Shown in pieces: positions 33,658-42,217 of a stretch of DNA of 64,000 nucleotides. The notes under the pieces were generated by a model, which was not told the origin of the DNA, did no database searches, and saw nothing but the letters and a program-made list of their open reading frames with translations. Every line of letters begins with the position of its first letter. The first letter of the stretch is position 1. Origin of the DNA: an uncultured Bacteroidales bacterium (GTDB lineage: Bacteria; Bacteroidota; Bacteroidia; Bacteroidales; WCHB1-69); assembly GCA_934699095.1 (NCBI GenBank), contig CAKUVI010000001.1, positions 310,001 to 374,000 of the forward strand, given 5' to 3'. The position numbers were made by a program, and so were the translations under genes.

Positions 33658-36303
33658 ATGAAGACTATAAGTCGCAATAAGCCAAAGAAATCGGCTACAT
33701 CCAATATCCAGAAGTTCGCCTCGGCCAAGTCGGGCGGCACTTCCAAATCATCGCGAAAAAAATCGAAGGCCAAGAAAGAGAGCGGACAGAACCTCTCGGC
33801 TGGGAAATTCTTCAGCTTTCTGGGCGGCAAGACCATGTTGATGGTTTATGGGGTCCTGCTGATGCTGTTCGCAGTGACTCTGTTTATCTCCATGATTTCA
33901 TTCTATTTCAACGCGGGAAACAATATCTCATACGTGGAAAGCTATGCAGATGGCAATTCCGCCATCGAGGTCTCCAACTGGCTCAAAAGCGTGGGCGCGT
34001 TCCTTGCCTACTATTTCATCAAGCCCTTCGGGGTCTTCTCGATAGGCATACCCGTGTTGCTCTTCCTTTATGCTATGCGCATAATGACGCACGCCCTTGC
34101 AAAAGAGCCGAAATACAACTTGTGGCGCGTAACCTTCAGGACACTGATAATGATGTTCTTCTTGTCTTTCACCATAGGTATATTCAGCTTCCAGACCCAA
34201 CACTCTTTTCTTGCCGGCGTGTTCGGGAATTTCGTTGACAAGTTTCTCTTCGACCATGTCGGGATGCTTGGATTGGTGTTTGTTGAGATTGCGTTTCTGG
34301 CCATAGTGCTCTTCATCTTCCAAGACAGAGAGGGCAATAGCTATCTTGCCAAGTGCGCCGAGGGTGTGGCCGGGGCTGCGGGTATGGCTTTCTCAGCCGT
34401 GAAAGAAAAACGCAACAACCGTCACGCTGCCGACGGTGATGAAACCTCCAAGGTGATATCCGACTTCCAATCGCAGAAGTCTGAACGTGAGGACCTCGAC
34501 GACCTCTATATCTCCGACCACGGTGTGCTTAGTAAAGAATATGCGGCCCCAAACGATTTTCTCACCGGAGAACAGCAGCAAGAAAATGCCGAAGAGGAGA
34601 TTCCGTTCGAAATAGTCTCAAACAACGGACAAGTTGAAGAAAAACCTTCAGAAAACGACAATCCGCAGGAAGCCGAAGAAGAGATAGTCATTGACACGCA
34701 TGACGACGAAGCGGTGGGGGCACTCACTCCCGAAGAGGTTAAAGACCTGGAACCGTACGACCCGCGCAAAGACCTCTCACTCTTTGAGTTTCCGCCTGTC
34801 GAACTGCTGATGGACCATCCATATACAGCCTCCACAAAAGAACTCATGCGAAAGGAACTGTTGGAAAACAAGCACAATATAGAAAAAACCCTTCTCAGCT
34901 TCGGTATCGCCATCAAGAGCATTTCTGCAGTCGTTGGTCCAACAGTAACACTTTATGAAATTGTGCCCAAAGAGGGTGTGAGAATAAGTAAAATCAAGAG
35001 TTTGGAGGATGACATTGCATTGAGTCTCGCTGCTTTGGGAATACGTATAATAGCCCCGATACCAGGACGCGGCACAATAGGTATCGAGGTGCCCAACAAG
35101 AAGCCTGAGATCGTGTCGATGCGCGACATAATCACATCCGAAAAATTCAAAAACAATAACTTCGCTTTGCCTATCGGACTTGGCAAGACCATCAACAACG
35201 AGGCTTTTGTGGTGGATTTGGCAAAGATGCCTCACTTGCTTGTTGCCGGTGCGACCGGACAAGGCAAGTCTGTGGGATTGAACGCTATAATCACTTCTCT
35301 GCTCTATACCAAACATCCCTCAGAGATGAAGTTCGTGCTGGTGGATCCCAAAAAAGTGGAGTTCACACTATATTCCACGATTGAGAATTATTATCTTGCC
35401 TCAATTCCGGAAGTTAACGATGGTGACGATAACGAACCTATTATCACAGATACAAAAAAGGTTGTCAGAACTCTCAACTCTCTGTGTTTGGAGATGGACA
35501 ACCGTTATGATCTTCTGAAGAAGGCGAAAATGCGTAATTTGAAGGAGTATAACGCCAAGTTCTGCAAGCGTGAATTGTCGCCGGCAGCAGGTCACCGTTA
35601 TATGCCTTACATTGTGGTGGTGATAGATGAGTTCGGTGACCTCATAATGACGGCGGGACGCGAGGTGGAGCAGCCTTTGGCTCGTTTGGCACAGTTGGCA
35701 CGCGCCATCGGCATACACCTGGTGATTGCAACCCAGCGTCCGTCGGTGAACATAATCACCGGCAGCATCAAGGCCAACTTCCCCGCCCGTATCGCTTTCC
35801 GTGTACAGTCGGGCGTCGATTCCAAGACTATCCTTGATGCTACAGGCGCCAATCAGCTTATAGGCAAGGGCGACATGCTGATATCCACCGGCAGCGACGT
35901 GGTGCGCCTGCAATGCGCTTTCGTGGATACCCCTGAAGTGGAAAAAATCGCCGAATTCATAGGTCAGCAGTCTATCGAACGTCCGCTTGCACAGCCATAC
36001 GAACTGCCATACGTTCCCGATACGTCTGAAAAGAGCGAGGCCCGCACTGAAGAATATAGCAACCCCGACGAATTCGACCCTCTGATTGTGGAGGCGGCTT
36101 CTTTGATAATACAGACTCAGCAGGGCTCCACTTCGTCAATCCAGCGCAAGATGAGTATCGGTTATAACCGCGCAGGACGTATCATGGATCAGCTCGAAGA
36201 CCTCAAGATTGTAGGCCCGGGGGCGGGTAGCAAGCCACGTCAAGTGCTCGTGAAGACGGAGATGGAACTTCGCCAACTACTCGCAGAAAAAGGACTGCTG
36301 TAG
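33658..36303 (+). CDS. ftsK: DNA translocase FtsK/SpoIIIE
   Basis: A septum-localised motor that pumps chromosomal DNA during division. The protein of about 881 residues has a basic N-terminus, four hydrophobic segments (within about residues 60-220), and an acidic, low-complexity linker. The RecA-like motor follows: the alpha region (IKSISAVVGPTVTLYEIVPK), Walker A LLVAGATGQGKSVGLNAII, Walker B YIVVVIDEFGDLIMTAG, and ARLAQLARAIGIHLVIATQR. The C-terminal gamma winged helix, which reads KOPS-like sites, is at the end (QQGSTSSIQRKMSIGYNRAG). Length and order are normal for Bacteroidota. Confidence 0.96.
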   Translation: MKTISRNKPKKSATSNIQKFASAKSGGTSKSSRKKSKAKKESGQNLSAGKFFSFLGGKTMLMVYGVLLMLFAVTLFISMISFYFNAGNNISYVESYADGNSAIEVSNWLKSVGAFLAYYFIKPFGVFSIGIPVLLFLYAMRIMTHALAKEPKYNLWRVTFRTLIMMFFLSFTIGIFSFQTQHSFLAGVFGNFVDKFLFDHVGMLGLVFVEIAFLAIVLFIFQDREGNSYLAKCAEGVAGAAGMAFSAVKEKRNNRHAADGDETSKVISDFQSQKSEREDLDDLYISDHGVLSKEYAAPNDFLTGEQQQENAEEEIPFEIVSNNGQVEEKPSENDNPQEAEEEIVIDTHDDEAVGALTPEEVKDLEPYDPRKDLSLFEFPPVELLMDHPYTASTKELMRKELLENKHNIEKTLLSFGIAIKSISAVVGPTVTLYEIVPKEGVRISKIKSLEDDIALSLAALGIRIIAPIPGRGTIGIEVPNKKPEIVSMRDIITSEKFKNNNFALPIGLGKTINNEAFVVDLAKMPHLLVAGATGQGKSVGLNAIITSLLYTKHPSEMKFVLVDPKKVEFTLYSTIENYYLASIPEVNDGDDNEPIITDTKKVVRTLNSLCLEMDNRYDLLKKAKMRNLKEYNAKFCKRELSPAAGHRYMPYIVVVIDEFGDLIMTAGREVEQPLARLAQLARAIGIHLVIATQRPSVNIITGSIKANFPARIAFRVQSGVDSKTILDATGANQLIGKGDMLISTGSDVVRLQCAFVDTPEVEKIAEFIGQQSIERPLAQPYELPYVPDTSEKSEARTEEYSNPDEFDPLIVEAASLIIQTQQGSTSSIQRKMSIGYNRAGRIMDQLEDLKIVGPGAGSKPRQVLVKTEMELRQLLAEKGLL

Positions 36304-36306
36304 GGC

Positions 36307-36340
36307 TTTGTTGCAAGTGGCAAAATTTATTGTATATTTG
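36307..36340 (+). promoter_or_regulatory. Promoter of the sigma-54 activator-lptE unit
   Basis: TTTG (36307-36310), 22 bases, TATATTTG (36333-36340), ending 23 bases before the ATG at 36364. It is a sigma-70-type promoter of the Bacteroidota kind, not a sigma-54 site. Confidence 0.6.
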
Positions 36341-36363
36341 CGGACTTTATTTTCGAGTCGTAT

Positions 36364-37584
36364 ATGAACAACAATATAGATGCTGTAAAACGCCGTTTCG
36401 GTATAATCGGTTTCGACCCTGCATTAGAACACGCCATCGATGTGGCCATGCAGGTGGCTGTGACCGACTTGTCGGTGTTGATAACAGGAGAGAGCGGTGT
36501 TGGTAAAGAGTCGTTTCCCAAAATCATCCATGCTTATTCACCGCGGAAGACCAAGACATACATCGCGGTTAACTGCGGAGCAATTCCGGAGGGAACGATA
36601 GATTCTGAACTTTTCGGACATGAGAAGGGCGCTTTCACCGGTGCGGTGGAGTCTCGCAAGGGCTATTTTGAGGAGGCATCCGGCGGCACCCTGTTCTTAG
36701 ATGAGGTTGCCGACCTTCCACTCGCCACACAAGTGCGCCTCTTGAGGGTCCTCGAAAGCGGAGAGTATATGCGTGTGGGCTCTTCCAAGGTGCTCAAAAC
36801 TGATGTGCGCGTAGTTGCAGCCACTAATGTCAATATCGCTGAGAGAATAAAAAAAGGTAAATTCAGGGAGGACCTGTACTATCGCCTTAACTCCGTACCG
36901 ATACGTGTGCCTGCATTGAGAGAACGCAAAGGTGATATTTATCCGCTTTTTATTAAATTCGCATCAGACTTCTCCGACAAATACCATTTCCCGACCATAT
37001 CCCTTACGGAGGACGCACAAAAGATGCTGAGCAATTATCGTTGGCCCGGAAACGTGCGCCAGTTGAAAAATGTAACCGAGCAGATTTCCCTTATAGAAAA
37101 GGAACGCATAATCGATGCTGAGGCCCTTAAACCCTATCTTAACGACCCGGTCGGTTCAAATTTGCCCGTTGTTATACAATCAGATTCTGAAACCCAGGAT
37201 AACATGCAAAGGGAACTGATATTTAAGGTTATAGCAGAACTGCAACGTGAAGTGCAATCGCTCAAAAGCCAGCTTTCTCATATCTCAAATACCGATTCTA
37301 ATGAATATGGCCAACTTCCGCCAAAAATCGACCAAACAGTCTCCATACCCGAAGGCCATATCGATTATTCTATTTATCACACTGATAAAATTGCGAAAAA
37401 TCCAACATTTGACGACTCTGAATTGGTGGAAGAACCAGATCTTTCGATGGAAAACACCGAAAAACATGCAATTGTACGTGCATTGCAACGCCATGGGGGA
37501 AACAGGAAATTGGCAGCCAATGAACTGAAAATTTCGGAACGTACTCTGTATAGAAAAATTAAGGAATATGAAATCTCAATATAA
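36364..37584 (+). CDS. Sigma-54-dependent transcriptional activator without receiver domain
   Basis: A 406-residue enhancer-binding protein. The AAA+ domain begins almost at the N-terminus: Walker A GESGVGKE (42-49), the sigma-54-contacting GAFTGA loop (89-94), Walker B GGTLFLDEVADLP, and NYRWPGNVRQLKNV. A Fis-type helix-turn-helix ends the protein (HGGNRKLAANELKISERTLY). No response-regulator or PAS domain precedes the ATPase, so the signal input is unknown. It overlaps lptE by 17 bases; this pairing is conserved in Bacteroidota and suggests a role tied to envelope biogenesis. No sigma-54 promoter was recognised in the window. Confidence 0.9.
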   Translation: MNNNIDAVKRRFGIIGFDPALEHAIDVAMQVAVTDLSVLITGESGVGKESFPKIIHAYSPRKTKTYIAVNCGAIPEGTIDSELFGHEKGAFTGAVESRKGYFEEASGGTLFLDEVADLPLATQVRLLRVLESGEYMRVGSSKVLKTDVRVVAATNVNIAERIKKGKFREDLYYRLNSVPIRVPALRERKGDIYPLFIKFASDFSDKYHFPTISLTEDAQKMLSNYRWPGNVRQLKNVTEQISLIEKERIIDAEALKPYLNDPVGSNLPVVIQSDSETQDNMQRELIFKVIAELQREVQSLKSQLSHISNTDSNEYGQLPPKIDQTVSIPEGHIDYSIYHTDKIAKNPTFDDSELVEEPDLSMENTEKHAIVRALQRHGGNRKLAANELKISERTLYRKIKEYEISI

Positions 37585-38104
37585 AGGTAGCAGTCTGTTG
37601 CGTATAGCATCACCAGTTGTCATCCTGTTCAGTCTTATACTTCTCACAGGGTGCAGGATGTCGGTGTCGCTTACCGGCGGCACCATAGACGCCCGTGCCA
37701 AGACCGTGGCCATAACCACTTTTCCGAACAATTCATCATTGGTCAACCCGACCTTGAGCCAAAGTTTCACCACTGCCCTCAAGGATAAGATTCAAGGCCA
37801 GACTCCCTTGACAATAGTAGATAATAATGGAGACTATACATTGGAGGGCGAGATTACATCATATACTGTTAACCCTGTGGCTATACAAGGCAACGACAGT
37901 CCTGCCATGAACCGGTTGACAATCACAGTAAGGGTTCGCTTTTATAACAAATTTGATGAAGCTCAGAATTTCGACCAGACTTTCTCGCGCTATGCCGACT
38001 ACCCTGGCACTCAGAATCTGAGCAGTGTGGAAAATTCGTTGGTTACTGAAATCAATGACGCTCTCACCGACGATATTTTCAACAAGGCATTCGTCAACTG
38101 GTAG
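37568..38104 (+). CDS. lptE: LptE-family LPS assembly lipoprotein
   Basis: A 178-residue outer-membrane lipoprotein that plugs the LptD barrel in lipopolysaccharide export. The signal peptide ends in lipobox LLTGC (Cys29). The mature part (MSVSLTGGTIDARAKTVAIT, TTFPNNSSLVNPTLSQSFTT) is the Bacteroidota LptE pattern, followed by a beta-sheet and a C-terminal helix. It is translationally coupled to the sigma-54 activator by a 17-base overlap. The stop is two bases from the stop of the convergent peptidase gene. Confidence 0.87.
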   Translation: MKSQYKGSSLLRIASPVVILFSLILLTGCRMSVSLTGGTIDARAKTVAITTFPNNSSLVNPTLSQSFTTALKDKIQGQTPLTIVDNNGDYTLEGEITSYTVNPVAIQGNDSPAMNRLTITVRVRFYNKFDEAQNFDQTFSRYADYPGTQNLSSVENSLVTEINDALTDDIFNKAFVNW

Positions 38105-38106
38105 TC

Positions 38107-40140
38107 TTATTTTACACTTTTCACTGCGTTTTCGGTTGCAATAATCAGCGGTTGGGCTGACAATTCGCTGCCGAGTGCTCGTTGCATCCAGAGTTTCGGG
38201 GTTATCCTGCCGTTTTTGAACATCCTGATAACTTCAGGGCCAATTACTTTTCCCTTGAAATACTCTTCCAATTGAAAATCGATGAGATGTCCCACTGGAT
38301 ATGCCGCAAGATAAAGAGGATCGATGACCGCGTGCGAGTAAATGGCGAGTATCTCCTGGTCTTTCGACTTGAAAACAGGTGCATAATATGCGTTCCACAC
38401 CTCTTTTGCGATGTCGATATTGGCTTTTTTGAGCTGATCTTCAGTAGCGTTCGGGTTGGCGTAGAGCCATTTCCAAACTTTAATCTCGGTCAGAGCCACG
38501 CCCATTATTTCATAGCAGTTCCAGAAGAGGTCCAAAGTGTTGAGATTCTCGGCATTTGGGTCGTTTCCAGCATCAACGCCCAGAAGATCCAAATCCTTGC
38601 CTTGGAATACAAATGCCAGAGCCTCGGTGAAGGCTGTGTTTGGCACACCGCTGAGGAAATAGTTCGGCACATCGTATAGGGTTATGGTTTGCTCCACATT
38701 ATGCCCGAATTCGTGAACGCCAATATTGTAGCCTTTATAGTCCATGCCGTTCTCCCCGATGCGGGTTCTCAGCATGCATGGATCTCCTTTCATCTTCGAC
38801 TCGAGTGCGTGACCGGCACCTACTGATGGATCCACATGCACATTTTTGCACACAAGCTGCACTTTGTCTTCCGGAAAGCCCAACTTTCTCATTATATTTG
38901 GAAGATCCTTTGCGAAAGCATCCTTGGTTGGGTATTTTCCCCTTATCAAAGAGTCAAGATAGTCTTGGTTGATGCTGCTTCTGTTCTTGAAGCCGTCGTA
39001 CCAAAGATCAAAAGGCTGTAGTTTTCTGCCCAATCTTTTGGAAATGAGGTTCCCAACTTGTTTTACAACAGGTGATGACAACAGGTCTGTGAACAATTTC
39101 TCGGCTTCATCAACAGATATTTCGTATTCATCCTCAAATTTCCTGTCAATGAAATTGCGATTTCCGCTGCAGTACTTGTCGGCAGCCTTCTCAGCATGGA
39201 AGAAATCAAGTATGTATTTGTATCGGAGTTGCTTTTCTTTTCCACGTGAGATATATTCTATTCCGTTGAGCATCAGTTGGTTGGTTGAAGGATGCCAAGC
39301 GAAGTCAAGGTCGTTCTTTGCAACTTCAACCGGAACATCGCAGTTTATGATTCTCTTCATCACATCATAGATGACTTGTTGTTTCTCAAGGCCGTTTTTC
39401 GTGTCTGCGTAAGCAGCCTTCAGTTCGTCACGTAAGCCCCAGTGGGTGATGAGCGGAAGCGAACTGTTCCAGTAAAATTGATTTGTGAAGCTTCCAACTT
39501 GCTTCATGTCAATGTTGTAACTGTCAATATATTGGTTGGCTGCTGCTGATACATTAGAGATATCCTGTTGCACTTTTGAAGGAATGCGGGAAGTGAACAC
39601 ATCGCCGAGGCGGACATACCCCCACTCGGTTTCTGTCCAATTCTGACCATTGCTGTTTTTCTCTTTAAGAGTGAAGTTCGGAAAGTTCAGTATGACCAAA
39701 AAGGCGAGCTTTGACTCGAACATGTCGTCTTCAAAATGTGCCAATCCGCTGTAAGCGCTGAAGTATTTGTCGGCGATTGTGGAGTTGTATCCTGCCACTT
39801 GGTCAGGACGTTGAAGGTCGATGCTGACACGGTTGTTGTGACCGAAAATAATCTCGAAGTTGTTGCAAAGCCGTTCGAAAAGCTGCTGTTTCTCCTCTTT
39901 GTCTTTGCAAAAATTCTGCATGCAGAACTGCGCGAACTCCTGTTGTGTTCCGTCTTCTTCTGTCCAGAATGCGGCCGCCTGGCTTACGCCGCGTTCAATC
40001 AGCTGTTTTGAGATTGTTGAATGTTGGACGAGATAATCCACGACCTGATTCCGCGCGCCCTCTGAGATGTTGCTTTTTTGTGCGGAAATAGCTGAAACTA
40101 TGGTCATAACACAGATAATTGAAAGTGTCAGTCTCTTCAT
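38107..40140 (-). CDS. Exported zinc metallopeptidase (gluzincin type)
   Basis: A 677-residue exported peptidase. Signal peptide MKRLTLSIICVMTIVSAISA; no lipobox or sorting tail. The zinc site is HEFGH at residues 476-480 in YNIGVHEFGHNVEQ, and a conserved-looking glutamate, E506 in NTAFTEALAF, 26 residues downstream would be the third ligand. That spacing and the helical sequence suggest an oligopeptidase of the M3/M2-like gluzincin group, but I cannot name the family. It is probably a periplasmic peptide-trimming enzyme. It follows the C10 peptidase gene by 8 bases and is likely cotranscribed with it. Confidence 0.75.
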   Translation of the reverse strand: MKRLTLSIICVMTIVSAISAQKSNISEGARNQVVDYLVQHSTISKQLIERGVSQAAAFWTEEDGTQQEFAQFCMQNFCKDKEEKQQLFERLCNNFEIIFGHNNRVSIDLQRPDQVAGYNSTIADKYFSAYSGLAHFEDDMFESKLAFLVILNFPNFTLKEKNSNGQNWTETEWGYVRLGDVFTSRIPSKVQQDISNVSAAANQYIDSYNIDMKQVGSFTNQFYWNSSLPLITHWGLRDELKAAYADTKNGLEKQQVIYDVMKRIINCDVPVEVAKNDLDFAWHPSTNQLMLNGIEYISRGKEKQLRYKYILDFFHAEKAADKYCSGNRNFIDRKFEDEYEISVDEAEKLFTDLLSSPVVKQVGNLISKRLGRKLQPFDLWYDGFKNRSSINQDYLDSLIRGKYPTKDAFAKDLPNIMRKLGFPEDKVQLVCKNVHVDPSVGAGHALESKMKGDPCMLRTRIGENGMDYKGYNIGVHEFGHNVEQTITLYDVPNYFLSGVPNTAFTEALAFVFQGKDLDLLGVDAGNDPNAENLNTLDLFWNCYEIMGVALTEIKVWKWLYANPNATEDQLKKANIDIAKEVWNAYYAPVFKSKDQEILAIYSHAVIDPLYLAAYPVGHLIDFQLEEYFKGKVIGPEVIRMFKNGRITPKLWMQRALGSELSAQPLIIATENAVKSVK

Positions 40141-40148
40141 TTTTAATC

Positions 40149-42194
40149 CTATTTTTTAAGAAATTTCTTCGTTATAACGCCGTCTTTTGTGAAGATTTTC
40201 ACCAAATACAAACCTGATGAAAGGTCCGAGATGTCAAGTTTGGCATTCAGACTGTTACAAGTTGTGATATCAATGGTGCGACCGTCGAGAGTGAGCGTCT
40301 CAATTTTTTCGATAGGACTCGGGTACGCAACAGATAACACACTGTTTGCTGGGTTCGGGTAGATTGATACGCCATTCTCGAAATCGTCAATGCCAACGTG
40401 GCTTGCAAAATACTCTGCATAGAATCCGTCAGCGGTGCCGGCTTCGTCAGACTCGAACACAACGGTCATGCGACTTGCCTCAAACACGACTGTCGTGTCA
40501 TCAATATGGCCGGTGAGCGAAAGAACTCTGTTGCCCTCGTTGATGGTGTTCTTGTAGAAATGTAGGTAGTCGTGGCCTTCTTCCAAATCCATGTTGTGGA
40601 TGTTTATGATGATTGCACTGTAGGTTGTGAGCATGAGACGGTATCTGCAATACGAGAAGTTGTTGTAGTGAGCTTCTCCGCTGCCGTCGTCAAAGGAGCC
40701 TGTGGGAGCGTTGTAGATGACAATACCACCGCAAAATTCGATGTTTTTGGCTGTATAATGGGCTCTGAACCCGGTGTTCTCCGATACTGTGTCACTCGTG
40801 AAGTGCAGGGTGATTTCGGGAGATTCAACCTCTAAAACAAAGGTGCCTGTGTCGTTTGTGATGAAATGTCCGGAGTAGTTGTCTGCAGTAATCCTGAGTG
40901 TGTCACCGGCAGCGATGTGATAGTTGATTTTCAATGAGATGGATTCCAGATTCTCGGTTTCTGGAATTATGTGCCAGGTGTAGTCCATGTTCTTGGCATA
41001 GTTCTCGGCCGTCTGACTCCCATCAGTAAAGGTGCTTTCCATGGAGGTGAGGGTCTTTTCTCCTGTGACAGACTGAGGCACAGGGTATTCGTATTGTGTG
41101 GTGTCAGGATATCCGTTGATGATAAGTTCCTGTGAGAGATTGAAGTTGGAGCCGCCCACATAGAGTGAGTTGGTGTAGAAGTATCCGTCCATATAGCCGC
41201 TCCACCCGAAGTTGAAGTGGAAGTAGTAGTTGCTGTCAACCATCTTGTAGCCGTCGCAGATGAAGCCGTGGCCGTTGATGTTCGGGACGCTCCATCCGGC
41301 ATAGTACATTGGGATTTTCCTTTCCAAATGACTGACAATCACGCTGTCCCAATTCACGTCTGTGGAGTCTCTGAAGAGATATTCAGTCTCAGGTGAATAC
41401 TTGAAATAGGTGCGAAGCACTTTTGCAGCGCTATGGTTGTACATTCCGGAGCTGTTAGGACCATATACCATATCAACTCCCACTCCGCAGTGATAGATGA
41501 GTTTGGAGATTTCAGTGTTGATGGATGTCGGCACGTCGCACATAGCGTCATAGTTGTATGTTGCCTCGCCATAGTTCACCGACTGAACGCCGTATTGTTC
41601 GTGTGTATATGAATATTGTCCCACACCGCTTTCCGGGAACCTGAAATAGTAGATCAGCTGGCCGAGGGCGGTGGCAACGCAGCCTGTGATTGCCCTTCCG
41701 TTAGTCCCGGCAGGGTCTTTCGGACAATAGTAGTTGTAAAACTCCGTCTGGTCCCACCTTGAGAAAACGAGCGGTTCTATCTCGGAATCATTTCTAAAAG
41801 GCTTTCCTTCAAGTGTTTGACTCCAGATGTCCTGATTGTGTGCGTTTGTGATATTGCTTTTTTTAACATAGTCGATTTGCGAAATGTAGTTGTCAATCCA
41901 CATGTTGAAAGGAGCAATGGTGTCGGTCTCATTGTAGATTTGGTGGTCGATGTAAGCGAGGACGGGCACGATGTTCTTGTCGCCGGCAATCACCACGAAG
42001 GCGTTTTCGGCATTGAAGATGTAAAGAAGGCGGTTGTTATCGTCGCCTACAATCTTGGCGCATCTTGACAGGTGCTTGTTCTGACTTTTGAAGAACGATT
42101 CAGCCGCTTTAGAGGCATCGTCGAGACTTACATTTTGAGCGATGGAATTGAAGAAAGCGGGGATTACAAGGAGGAGTGTAAAAAGTTTTTTCAT
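40149..42194 (-). CDS. C10-family cysteine peptidase with T9SS sorting domain
   Basis: A 681-residue secreted streptopain/interpain-like peptidase. It has a signal peptide (to about residue 19) and a Spi-type prodomain-like region (NAFVVIAGDKNIVPVLAYID). The catalytic cysteine is C172 in AITGCVATALGQLIYYFRFP and the histidine is H309 in NGHGFICDGY, followed by FHFNFGWSGYMDGYF. Two beta-rich CUB-like regions (about 385-610) come next, then a Por/T9SS sorting domain from IYPNPANSV to the C-terminus. It is expected on the cell surface or released; related enzymes in oral and gut Bacteroidales degrade host proteins. Confidence 0.9.
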   Translation of the reverse strand: MKKLFTLLLVIPAFFNSIAQNVSLDDASKAAESFFKSQNKHLSRCAKIVGDDNNRLLYIFNAENAFVVIAGDKNIVPVLAYIDHQIYNETDTIAPFNMWIDNYISQIDYVKKSNITNAHNQDIWSQTLEGKPFRNDSEIEPLVFSRWDQTEFYNYYCPKDPAGTNGRAITGCVATALGQLIYYFRFPESGVGQYSYTHEQYGVQSVNYGEATYNYDAMCDVPTSINTEISKLIYHCGVGVDMVYGPNSSGMYNHSAAKVLRTYFKYSPETEYLFRDSTDVNWDSVIVSHLERKIPMYYAGWSVPNINGHGFICDGYKMVDSNYYFHFNFGWSGYMDGYFYTNSLYVGGSNFNLSQELIINGYPDTTQYEYPVPQSVTGEKTLTSMESTFTDGSQTAENYAKNMDYTWHIIPETENLESISLKINYHIAAGDTLRITADNYSGHFITNDTGTFVLEVESPEITLHFTSDTVSENTGFRAHYTAKNIEFCGGIVIYNAPTGSFDDGSGEAHYNNFSYCRYRLMLTTYSAIIINIHNMDLEEGHDYLHFYKNTINEGNRVLSLTGHIDDTTVVFEASRMTVVFESDEAGTADGFYAEYFASHVGIDDFENGVSIYPNPANSVLSVAYPSPIEKIETLTLDGRTIDITTCNSLNAKLDISDLSSGLYLVKIFTKDGVITKKFLKK

Positions 42195-42217
42195 AAGATC
42201 AGATTTTGATTATGTTT

